The translations under genes were made by a program, and so were the position numbers. The notes beneath the pieces are model-generated. The model was not told the origin of the DNA and did no database searches. It saw only the letters and a program-made list of their open reading frames with translations. Shown here piece by piece: positions 9,960 through 20,198 of a stretch of 25,218 nt of DNA. Numbering within the stretch: position 1 is the first letter of the stretch; each line of letters begins with the position of its first letter. This DNA comes from Saccoglossus kowalevskii (Eukaryota; Hemichordata; Enteropneusta; Harrimaniidae). The DNA lies in the NCBI RefSeq assembly GCF_000003605.2, contig NW_003126883.1, forward strand, positions 1,288,028 to 1,313,245. Reading direction: 5' to 3'.

Positions 9960-10363
9960 TTTCTCATTACTCATTTAATTTCCTTTTTTTTTTTTAAATA
10001 CGTAGTCCATTGTTTCTGTGAAATAAGAGACATTTATATCTTATGTATTAATCATATATATTATTGTTCTAATCATTGAAAATAACCTTTATACAAAGTT
10101 AGACACTTGTTTTCCGGGATTATTTGTGTTAGTATTACCATAGTACGGTAATCCATGGTATTATGTTACGATAAAGCCGGAAACTAGGGTATTTGTTCGG
10201 AATGCAAATGATTTATGGGTGGTCAGAGAAGGCGTGGTAGTTTTGTCACGATGTGCTCCGCGTCATGTCAATTTTCGAGAAAATTATGGTTATAAATTCA
10301 ATCACGGCGGCAACTGTGATAATCATTGTCATATGACATTCGTGTGGTGTTTCTGTATCGTGT
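9960..10363. other. Intergenic DNA, nothing recognised
   Basis: Contains a T-run at about 9986-9995 and a small hairpin-like TACCAT...ATGGTA near 10137-10161. It is slightly richer in CpG than its surroundings at 10200-10320, but no open frame or RNA gene is evident. Confidence 0.5.
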
Positions 10364-10520
<157 letters not shown>

Positions 10521-10609
10521 CCATCCTCAGCAGATCTTAGACATTCTATGAATCTTGGTTATACAACAAATCCCAGGAAAACCTTATATAGATGCGCACA
10601 AGGAAGGCA

Positions 10610-10645
10610 CACAGACAAACAGACAAACAGACAAACAAACAGAAA
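10610..10645. repeat. CAGACAAA microsatellite
   Basis: Several ACAGACAA-type octamer units decay into CAAACAGAAAG. It lies 90 bp right of the long AAAT repeat. Confidence 0.85.
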
Positions 10646-12939
10646 GCCAAACAAATGAAAAAAATATATAAAATCGTCAATTGCAAATTTTGGTTAGACT
10701 ACATTTATATTTCATTTCTTTGTCATAATCTACTGTGTACGAGACGCTGTACCGGTACTTAATTTACTGGTGAACTTTAAGTCAGTCAGTCATAATTCGA
10801 CACAACAATTAATTATCTTCAAATTAAGGATATGCACGATATTGAAAATAAAAAAAAAATACAAATTATTTGCTCTGACCTAAATTTAGAAACATCCATC
10901 ACAGTCTCAAATTTGGTTCAGAAATACAATTTGTCTTGTTGTGTTTACATCAACTCTACCGAAAATGCATGTTTTATTTAAGTGACCGCCATCAAACCAC
11001 CCTGCCCATTACATTTGATGTCCCCAATGCTCTATCTTGCGTCCTCTTCTTTTCCTGAAAATTTATAAATGGTTATCTTCTAAGCTCTTCTACCTTTTTC
11101 AACTTTAAGCAATTTTCTGATGATTCTAATCTTTTCAGTCTTTTGCAAAAAAAGTACACAGGAACAGAAACTAACCTTTCATAACAAGTTCATACATGGT
11201 GTAATGCCAATAAGCTCAGTGTCAATGATAATAAAACTACATGTATATGTTATTTTCTACAGTCAAGAATAAAACTAATACCAAACTAGAACTTCGTATT
11301 GATAACACATTTTACAGGAAGTTGAATCAACATCATGAGTGAACAGTGAGATCCATTGTCCATTTTCAGTTGTGCATTGTTCTCGCTGTTGAGATGACAA
11401 TACTACGGTATTTACAGTTTGTTTACTTTTCTGTTTGCACTAAGAAAACTTAGATTCATATATTTCTCATAACTATCACTGCAGCCAAGACAGTTGTAAT
11501 TATAAATACTAGAAGCTCTGTACGCATTTCATTTTGCGCACACGAAATGTTAGCCAAGATGCTAGTTAATTACAATTTATCACCACATCTGAGATCATAG
11601 CACTGTCTTAAAATTTGCACTGTATATCGATGTAGTACTCTGCTTTATCATGGCGAACACAAACGCCCTCTAGTGACAGAGATAAATAAAAAAAATGCGA
11701 TAAAAAAATGTGCTGCATTTCCGATGGTAAGACATTCGGAAGTAAAAAAGGGGATACCATTAATATCCATATCGAAAGGCTCAGTTAAGGAAGTGCCTGA
11801 CTCAAAATATATGTTATAAATGAAGGAATAGTAACAACGTACAAAACTGAACAACTTAATATCACGTACTTTACTACTACTGGTTTGATTTCAGGGTTTC
11901 AATAGCCATTTCCAACTTTTGAGTTTAATAAATATAACTACATGACTGGGTCTAGGTTAGCAAGACGACGGGCAAAGACACCCACCGACTGACGTAATAA
12001 GACAATAAAACCGAAAACATTTTACCTATGTTATATATAGGTGGTTTCCGGACTCAACCATTACACCAACTCATTTAATTTTCACGGGGCTTTTTTTCAT
12101 CACGGTGCCAGAATTTAGACAGCGTAGTACTGTGTCTCCTTTTTTATTACCTCCATGGTTAATCGCACACATGTTTTTTTTTTTCAAGATTAGGATATAT
12201 AAATATATTCTCACTAGTACTTCTATTTGCAGTCAATAAAAAATCATACGCCCGGGGCATACGTTCATAAATAAAATAAACAACACGTTGAATACTATAT
12301 GTAGATTCACAGTCCGGTAGATTGTGCTGATCAATTAATTTTACCGATGTTGTTAATAGTTTTACTTATTTTCAGCTGTACAAATAATAATAACGTACTA
12401 AAACTTTAGATAGATTGTTTTAACTGTGACAAGATCTGCATATTTAGTCATTTAATAACGTCATCGAGTCATGAACTAAAATACAACATGGCATCATGAC
12501 TCCGTGACAGTCAACAGAAGACAAAGTTTGTTTACATTGACTTATTTGCAACCTTCACATTTTTTTCACATATAATAAAGGCACAATTGTGGACAATAAA
12601 TGATATTTTGAAAGTGTTGAGGAGAAAATGGTCGTTGAAACCTAAAACCTAAACGTCTACCATGAGACATGGCGAAGAGACTGTATTTTCCCAGCTTTGC
12701 TGACCCTGCTTGTGTGACGTATCACAGAATACTAATCGCCACATTATCATAAACGTGGTCCTATGGGAGAGCGCTGTGCGCCAAACAGAACCACACTCGT
12801 CGAAAACACGGATATTTTCATTCTTTCTGTTGACAGTGTCCACCAATTTAATCAAGACAAGAGGACTATATATCAAGGAACACAGTGAATATGCTAAGAA
12901 TGTGAAGTTTGTGAATAACGAGTGACAATTTCGTCCTTA
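10646..12939. other. Intergenic DNA upstream of SAMD4, no gene recognised
   Basis: I see no exon-like block with splice sites. Short opposing open frames at 11648-11854 and 12649-12925 have no family motif. A CTCF-like site lies at 11663-11676. CpG content begins to rise from about 12640, toward the SAMD4 5' region, so distal promoter or enhancer sequence may lie in the right part. Confidence 0.5.
11663..11676 (-). promoter_or_regulatory. CTCF-core-like motif, intergenic
   Basis: The reverse complement TCACTAGAGGGCGT matches the CTCF core at 12 of 14 positions and is opposite in orientation to the site at 9944. Confidence 0.22.
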
Positions 12940-13590
12940 TCTCCTTCGTTTCCTGAAAGCTTTGGTTTGTGTCTATCGGCAACCCCCGCGTCGGAGGACC
13001 GAACGTGATTCACTCAGTTGCATCGCACCAACGCGATATTCTGTTGGCCCGAGGGCGATGGATTTCTTCTATCAGTAATAGCTGTATTTTTGTTGACTGG
13101 AAATACGTATCGTTTCGCCGCTGTTTCTTTAATTCATCCCGAAATCTGTTCGTAAACAAGAAACGAGGAAGCTCTGTGTTGTCGACTAACCTCTACTGCT
13201 CACCGAATACAACAATGGTCTATTTTCGCATTCAGGTTGTCTGTTTTGATGACACTGTAGCTCGGTCGTAATTATCGACTCTTGTCTAATTGTTTTCAAA
13301 AAACGTATCCGCTATATTCAAAGCCGTTTTTCTCATTATGGCGCCTGTTAATATTTCATAAGCTGAAAAGTTTGTTATCGTGTCATTTGCAGGTCAAAAC
13401 GCTCGCCAAAACGTGTCTTTGTTTTGAAATTTTCGTTCTGCATGTAAATACACCCGATAAACACAACACTGTCCAAAATACGTGCAAAATACACACGTAC
13501 TCACTCCGCGGTGTTAGGCTTCTGTACATTTGTATTTCTGTGAATACATCTATGGAATTTTAGTAGATTTGTTACAACATTTTGAAAAAC
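12940..13590 (+). promoter_or_regulatory. CpG-rich promoter / 5' UTR region of SAMD4
   Basis: CpG dinucleotides are dense here, including CCCCCGCGTCGG, CGTATCGTTTCGCCG and CTCCGCGGTG. They are sparse through the rest of the window, and the CpG-rich stretch continues into the SAMD4 exon. Several upstream ATGs (for example near 13215 and 13338) would make this a uORF-bearing leader if transcribed. The start site is not visible; TATAATAAAGG near 12571 and a TATATA at 12868 are only weak TATA-like candidates. A possible acceptor (ttttag at 13558-13563) just before the coding start leaves room for a separate non-coding first exon. Confidence 0.55.
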
Positions 13591-13798
13591 ATGAAACCGT
13601 CGAACGCTTTCCGCGATCAGGTACGAATGCTGTCTGGTTGGTTCAAGGAATGGTCGGACTGTGAGCAAACCGTCGCCCTTTATTCATTACTCAGTCGCCT
13701 TTCAGCTACACAGGCACGGTTTCTGTCATTTGTCCTGGAACAAACAGTCTCCGATTCGCAAGAACTTAAATTACTTGAACAACAAGCTAATGACCCTG
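13591..13798 (+). CDS. SAMD4: Smaug/SAMD4-family protein, first coding exon (partial gene)
   Basis: Smaug proteins are cytoplasmic translational repressors that bind stem-loops through a SAM domain and recruit deadenylation machinery. This exon encodes 69 residues plus one base, with [31 protein letters not shown] and LEQQANDP. These match the conserved N-terminus of vertebrate SAMD4A/B, upstream of the PHAT-like and SAM domains. ATG 13591 is chosen because it has A at -3, lies just before the conserved block and is the first in-frame ATG after the TAG at 13564-13566. The exon ends at a strong donor, CCTG/gtaagt, phase 1, after the Asn-Asp-Pro that aligns near the vertebrate exon end as I recall it. 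Later exons are not in the window. Whether this is a single ancestral Smaug or an A/B-type paralogue cannot be told from this part. Confidence 0.92.
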
Positions 13799-14809
13799 GT
13801 AAGTCGGTGTTTCTTCTGTTGTCATAAAATGATTTAAATATTAAAAAAACACGTACGTCGCTCTGAAAATGTCAAAAAAATAAGGGCGTGTGTAAATAAT
13901 ACTAAAGTAATGTGTTGTGGCGGGATATCCATTGCGTTGCATTGCCTACTATTCGATATGTTATGGGTTTCGACATCCGGTGAACAATTTCACGGATATT
14001 CACGTATGACATTGTAACTATGCACAGGCCATATTCTCTTTCACCAGGAAATACCATATTTCTCTTGGTATTGATCATTAACAAAATCCATGGGTATTTC
14101 CTGGTTCTTAGATAAAATGTCAAAACATACAGAAATGTCCAACTGACCTCAGGTCATTGGTGGTCTGCAGACTGACAGAGCAAGCATAGAATATTTATTG
14201 ACACGCCCTTTGGCCACATTCTCAGCTGCTAGGTCACTCATTTATGACACAGTTAAATAACAAAAGGGAAGGAACTTGACTAAGTAGTGTTTTCTTTGAA
14301 TGATTTCCTTTATGTGACAAAGTGTGTTCGATGTTGTCAATCATAAAGTTACAAATTGCATTGGATACAAATCCATGCATTTTCATGATGTATAGAACAA
14401 ATTTCAATTGATTTTAATGAAAACAATTTCAATTGTCTGGCAAGGACAATTGTTGCCTGTGAAGTGCCCCCTCACATGTTTCCTATTTTAGATCTCTGTC
14501 CCACTGAAATGGACAGTTATCGATTTTGTTGTTGAAAATGATTACTCGTATCCAAGTAAATTTGAAATATTTCTCGTGCTGTAGCCACGCCTATCTATCC
14601 TGAAAGTGTCGACTGTTTCCGAATTTCCAACTCTTGCCGAAGTGCGCCATTAAATGCCAAAATATGAGAGGAAGTCATACTGTTGAGTCGTACATTTATA
14701 ACACTGCGTCATTCAATGTACTTATAAACGATATACATTTTTGGGCAATTTTTTTTTGGGGGGGGGGGAGACTGAGAAATTTTTAAGGTTGTTTTCACAA
14801 CAAGCATTT
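13799..14809 (+). other. Start of SAMD4 first coding intron, nothing recognised
   Basis: After the donor, the sequence is AT-rich with no exon-like block. A T9G11 homopolymer junction lies at 14749-14768. An open frame on the - strand (13902-14123) has no recognisable motif. Confidence 0.6.
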
Positions 14810-15056
14810 ATGATGATAAAACGTTTTGTTGTGGACATGTGGAGTGATGGGTATAGTCGTAGTGTAAGTATTCACAGCTTTCCAATCGGTCAGAAGGTGC
14901 GACATCAGTGGATGAAAGCCATGAAAGCAATGAGAAAAAGTTGTAATGGATCTTCTCCTTAAACCGTGATGTCCACTTTACCTCAGATTCTTTTTTCGAA
15001 AAACTGTCCTCGTTCATGAAAGAACAACTACCAGGTTTTAAAGAGAACTTAAACCT
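14810..15056 (+). pseudogene. Decayed THAP-type zinc-finger coding block
   Basis: From ATG 14810 one frame reads WSDGYSRSVSIHSFPIGQ then KVRHQWMKAMKAMRK. A second frame, shifted near 14940-14960, reads NRDVHFTSDSFFEKLSSF then MKEQLPGFKENLNL. Order and spacing fit the THAP domain (C2CH zinc finger): a FP pair, a W about nine residues later, then HF. All expected zinc cysteines in the open frames are lost: the second reads as Trp, and the Cys before HF reads as Arg (CGT, one transition from TGT). A TGTTGT at 14827-14832 may be the original first Cys region, now out of frame. The block ends at a good donor, CCT/gtaaga (15057). THAP domains occur in cellular regulators and in P-element-like or other DNA transposases; which gave rise to this is unclear. 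It lies inside the inferred SAMD4 intron, same strand. Confidence 0.55.
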
Positions 15057-15607
15057 GTAAGAGGTAGGAATAATTTTGTTAGTGATGCGAAAACGAAGCG
15101 TTGGACAAACAGGAAATTATGCATCACTTACACACTGCTAAGTGTTTCGATTTTCGCAGGCTAAAAGTTTCTGAAATTGCTCTTTGATTGGTGTTGAATG
15201 TGGAAATCACACCTCTGTTACCTCTACTTGCAGCTTGATCTGCTGAATAATTTATGGAATAAGAACCCGGGCTTGGGCTGTCCATGTGTTTCGATTAAGT
15301 AAATTTTTAATATGATGTCATAATTATGACAATCACGCTAACTGTAATCCATTCTGAATTTGTATATGTGTTGCTCTCACTTATCTTTTTTTATCCAATC
15401 AAACGCCCCCATTCATGCACTGGTCCTCGTTGTGACCCAGCGTTGCAACAAAATGTCAATTCATTTCCATGCGACTGTTGTTTATTTAGTGACTGTGATT
15501 TTTTTTTAAAAATTATTTCTATATGTTATTGATCACTATAGTTAAATGTTTAGAATGTCGAAATATGTTCTCTTTTTATTTTAATTTTGAATGTTTTTTT
15601 TACTTAG
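15057..15607 (+). other. Stretch between THAP relic and exon-like block
   Basis: It starts with a donor-like gtaaga and ends with a T-rich tract plus acttag, so it could be an intron of the decayed gene. It also contains an imperfect hairpin with TGCGAAAACGAA near 15087 and its complement near 15145-15158. Nothing else is recognised. Confidence 0.4.
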
Positions 15608-15766
15608 ACAATCGATGAAATAAAACAGTTTAGGGACATGCCTAGTAATGCTAAATAACGAGAAAATTCTAAGGCGTCAAAATCAATTTTGACAAACTTG
15701 GCGATGATCGACTTAGGCATAGAGAGCCCCGTGGAAATAGAAGTTGATACTTCGACAGACTACCGT
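15608..15766 (+). pseudogene. Exon-like block with splice-type borders and one stop
   Basis: The block is preceded by a pyrimidine tract and acttag and followed by a consensus donor, CGT/gtaagt. It is 159 bp, exactly 53 codons. The first frame is open except for one TAA at 15656-15658. It reads TIDEIKQFRDMPSNAK before the stop and, after it, RENSKASKSILTNLAMIDLG then IESPVEIEVDTSTDYR. The other two frames have early stops. I do not recognise the peptide. Its acidic, polar character and its position 550 bp after the THAP block suggest it was a downstream exon of the same dead gene, although the phases do not join directly (2 versus 0). Confidence 0.35.
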
Positions 15767-18700
15767 GTAAGTAATTGTGTAGTCCAGACCACAGCCCCGT
15801 TGTAGTTCTTTCTAACTTTTTACCAACTCGAATGTTGTCCAGTGCCTGGGTTCAGCAACAGTGTCCAAACTTGCGGTGACCAGCTACGCCAGAAAGGCAT
15901 CTAACTCAACACTTCTGACGTCACAAGGGGAATTTCTGTATGCAAATAAGAAGCTAATGAGGAGCCTCGTTTTATAATACACGAAAATAAAGTTGCCATA
16001 GACTGAGTTTGAAATGCATTTTTTCACTTTAAAAAAATATTTTATGCTTAGAAATGCATTTAAAATATGATTTTCAGGTCCAAGTTATACATAGATACAT
16101 GCTATTTTGTTGTAGTTTTTCGACCAATGTCACTAACATCCCTAATTTGTCCTGGGTTGTGGTACCTGTTATATTTCACCTGTTATATTTCACCATATTA
16201 TGTCCATTTTATTCTTTGAGCTTCAAATTTTGTTCTCTCTCAATGTGGGGTAATTTTGTTCACATTTTCTGTAATTTTTGCTGAATTCAATCTTAATTTC
16301 GGACCAACAGTCAAAATGTGACATTGCTTCTAGTTTTTAACAGTTGGGGAAAAAAACAGACTACTAATGGAACTATTTTGTGGATGGTGCCTGGGATTGA
16401 CTTCGGCTCTGAGTTTGTTGAAGTTACAAACACAAAATTTTTATAATAGGACATTACCATATCTACTTTATTAGCAGTGAATTTCCAATTGAAGCATATT
16501 CAAACTAATAGTTACATTTGTTGCATATTGAATTCTTAATATAAGACTTTGACCATAAAAACACTTTTTTTTACACAAACGCTTGTGTTTACTAATAGAA
16601 CAAATTCAGTATTCAGTAATTTTGTAGATTTGTTTTTTGACAAAGTCATAATGTCTAAACTAATAAAGTGTCTGGATCTTAGAAATATATTGTACCGGTA
16701 ATACAAAGATCACATAATACAGTGTCATATTTATCATTGAAACAAAATTGACTCCAATTTTAAAGATTATTCGCATTTCCAAAATCTAATAATACACTAT
16801 GCATCATTTCTATATACTTAAGGGTACGTCACATGTTCGAACAAACATGTTCCTCACACTCTACACATGTATACTGTCACATCCAAAATGTCTGCCATGC
16901 ATATTATTGTAATATATACTTTGAGGTTGACTTGTACAAATGTTAGATTACTTTTGGTTAGTGAATAAGACAATTTATAAATGACCAAACAACTTCTAAA
17001 TGTCAAATGTCCCCCAAACACCTTCAGGGTGAATCACTAAAGGATTGTGATTTGGATTGTACATCAGATTTTAAATGTAATGTATAAAATGCCAGATTTT
17101 CGACATGGTTAGGTCTGGTTAATAAAATTAATTATTTTGTATCTGCATTACTGTGTTTGCTGTATTTGTAGCACATGCTCTTATGCAAATTATAGATGTA
17201 TTTCCGTAGTCAAAATAAGTACCATTAATCTTTTAATGATTCAGTTTACAACAAATTTAGGTAGATATGCGCTTCTAATAAAGTGAATACAGTACCTCTG
17301 AAATAGAGTTGAGATAATTTCATTAAAAAATCAAATTGTGAGATTTCACTACAGGGGGGAGATTCAGAGTTTTGTTTCACCTGGGTCTTTTAACAAAAAT
17401 AAACAAACCAGAAAAAATAGTGGAAACAGGACTCTCTATACTTGGGGTTTGTACAAACTCATTACCCAACACTGCCTTATTCAGTAGCTGCGCTCCCAAA
17501 TATAAACATGTATTTTTTGGGAACTATCAGTAGCAGTTGTAAACAACAAATGAAGCTTATACACTTATGGTCATATTGATTTTTCTGCGCTTTGGGATTA
17601 ACTCATTATCTTGTGTATTCCATTGAAATATTTTATCAATTCATTTTCACTATTAAACCATAGTATTTTCTAATCTTCTTTTGCACACACTACCTTGTAT
17701 TGTAGAGAAGCATGTTAACTTAAATTTTACCCTGATTGGTGGAGTACGTATACTATGAACAAAAAGTTAAAAAATGACTATCCTATAGGAAAGATAAACT
17801 TTTGTTTGCAAAATTCGAACCAGCATGAATCGTAACAAAAAAAGACCACCAACCAACACTGAAATCAACCACGCCATGTACGAAAATTTTCAAATCGCAG
17901 TTGCAAGTTGTGTGAGCTTGTGCAGTGATGCCACTGATTTGGATGTGGATTATATAATAGCCATTTTGGAGCTTAACACAATCGAAAATAAAATCCATGG
18001 AAACAAATTCAGTATTCTATTATTTGGCTAATTTAGGAATCTACTTTACACTTTACAAGTGACAAAAATTTTGTCAATTTTTTTTATGTAGAACCTGATT
18101 TCAAGAGTGCAAGTTGTCTTGTTGCAATAGTACGTACACCATCACGAATATATAGGTGAAATGCAGAAAATATGGTGCCCAGAATGTCATACAATTACAT
18201 GTGTGTTTTTCAGTCTTAGTCCTTATTCAGTGCAGCACTGACAATTTGTAATGTGAACAAAACAGTGTCTATTTGGTAGACGCTTAATCAACTCTGATAT
18301 ATGATTAAAATTTGTCACATAACGAGCTAAATATAGTCTGTGTATCTGATACACAATATGTATAGTATCGTTTTATTATTGTCTGTCACTCAAGAACACA
18401 ATAGAAACTGGCTCGTGTTTACAAGATTGACATTTTGGATAAAACAGTGAACACCTAAAGAAGATTATTGGATGCTTGTTCAGATCCAGGTCACCCCATG
18501 AAATTTAAACTTAAATCATAGTATGTAGCAGATACATACATGTACATGTATATATGTTGCTGCTGCCTTGACCTCCTGTACTTTCCAGTCAACATCACTG
18601 CACTACTTTAGTTCTTTGTTTTAATCTTCATATACCATATTTGTAATAACCTTAAAATACTGCATGACAGAGTCCATAAACATCTTGTCAAATAATAATT

Positions 18701-20063
18701 GTAATTATCTGGTCAAGTCAATGTAAAAGTACATGGGCTGACGGTAGGATAAGGGTTAAATTACAAATGTACAGCACATTGGTAGGTGAAATGAAATGAA
18801 AATCAGCATTGTTCAACATTGTAACACTGTTTCCAATGTTAACTATTATTAATTTCATTTAATCTTGCACTGACTTAACTACATCATAAATGATATGCAT
18901 TTAACCATCATATTAGCCATTTAACCATGTCAATCTGTTTGATGATACGTATTTAGACTATATAAAATTAATAATATCAAAATTGACAGATTTTTGTTTT
19001 TTAGTTAACTGCAAAACAACTAGGACAGAAAAATCAAAATATTGTGTCCATAGAAAAACATGATTGCATTCCAGATTTCAAAAGGTACCTAGTGTTTAAT
19101 ATCATGTCGTGCTGTTATGGATTTGTTTATTTCACCGTGAAATCATTTATGTCACTTATAAATATCAATATTCAAGGTAAATGTCAATTGATGGCCATGA
19201 ACTGGTATACTGTGTTTAAATAACTCATTTGTTTTTTTAACCTAAAAGTTTATTGCACTTTAAATACTTAATGCAGAATGTAGAATGGGTAGTAACATTG
19301 TTAGCAAAAAGAGGAAAAAACTGTTTTACCGTCCTTACCAGGTCATAGGCCTCAACATGTAAAATCAAGGAAAGTAAAGGGATACCCGAGGACCACCTCA
19401 GAAAAGATGAGGATTTTTCTGTTTAACATTGTTAACCCCTTGAAAATTTATTCAAATTATAAATGACACAGAATTAGGGGAAATATTATGTGTTTGGCAA
19501 ACATTTTATTATGATATTATTTACATATTTTGTGAATTTCAGTGTAAAATTTATTAGGGTCTGTGGGTAAACAGTCAAGTCAACATCTTCATCATTATCT
19601 TAGTGTGGTACATGTATGTTCTCAATCGTACACAAACTCTAGGTGCAAAGCAATTTCTGCCAATTTTCTGCACAATTTGACCTGAAAGAATGTCCTCTGA
19701 CCCGACAGCTCAAGTCTGTTATCAACCAATCAGAATGTTGTGTCATATTGATGTACAGTGATCTGCTAGCCTAATGGGAGTGCTGGTTTCTGATGCAAAT
19801 ACTTTGTTATTCAAGTCAAAATAGTATGTTTCACAATAACATTATTACTCTGGAAAAACTACAAAATTTTATTTTGTATTTGTCTGCATGACATGCTACA
19901 TTCAGTCAAGATAATAAAGTAATAAAACTCAAATAAAAACACATTTGCAGCCAGGAATATGTTCATGAGTTTCACGATCTTATTTACAGCAAAAGCCAGG
20001 GATTCCCTCAACTCAATAAATGTCAAGAAATAAGGGCTTATACCCATGGAGGGGCTTATGAGA
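15767..20063 (+). other. SAMD4 intron interior, no exon recognised
   Basis: I looked for the next Smaug exon (PHAT-like region) and did not see it. Notes: a duplicated CCTGTTATATTTCA at 16166-16192, a dispersed motif GCGCTTCTAATA at 17270-17281, and a possible relative at 16581-16616. A double ACATGTACATGTA palindrome lies at 18539-18551. Overlapping short frames on both strands at 17783-18031 match no family I know. Confidence 0.55.
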
Positions 20064-20073
20064 GGGGGGGGGG
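20064..20073 (+). repeat. G10 homopolymer
   Basis: An uninterrupted run of ten G is followed by AGGGG. It is a likely site of length error in assembly. Confidence 0.85.
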
Positions 20074-20138
20074 AGGGGAGTATAGTAATTAATATTTTCA
20101 GCCAACAATTGCTGAGTCATCAAAACATAACTTATTGT

Positions 20139-20198
20139 GACTATATACACACCTCTGTCATTTATGTATGCGCTACTAATAGAGGAAAGTACGGTAGC
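20139..20198 (+). repeat. Dispersed repeat copy (GACTATATACACACC...GCGCTACTAATAGAG)
   Basis: The left half matches 5624-5650 closely. The right half carries GCGCTACTAATAGAGG then AAAGTACGGTA, a version of the motif seen at 5348, 17270 and, in reverse, 4865-4890. This supports a short interspersed family with several copies in the window. Confidence 0.6.

Noticed and set aside
12969-13271. A 100-codon open frame upstream of SAMD4
   Set aside because: It begins with GTG, has no family motif and lies in the CpG-rich stretch I read as promoter or 5' UTR.
13582-13590. N-terminal extension of SAMD4 from a TTG codon at 13582
   Set aside because: TTG is not a likely animal start. The ATG at 13591 has good context and no in-frame ATG precedes it after the TAG at 13564-13566.
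13799-13827. Reading SAMD4 through to the stop at about 13827 as a complete 80-residue protein
   Set aside because: The conserved sequence stops exactly at the GTAAGT donor, and Smaug proteins continue for hundreds of residues.
17783-18031. Overlapping open frames on both strands in the SAMD4 intron
   Set aside because: No recognisable domain, no convincing splice sites, and length within chance for AT-rich DNA with few stops locally.
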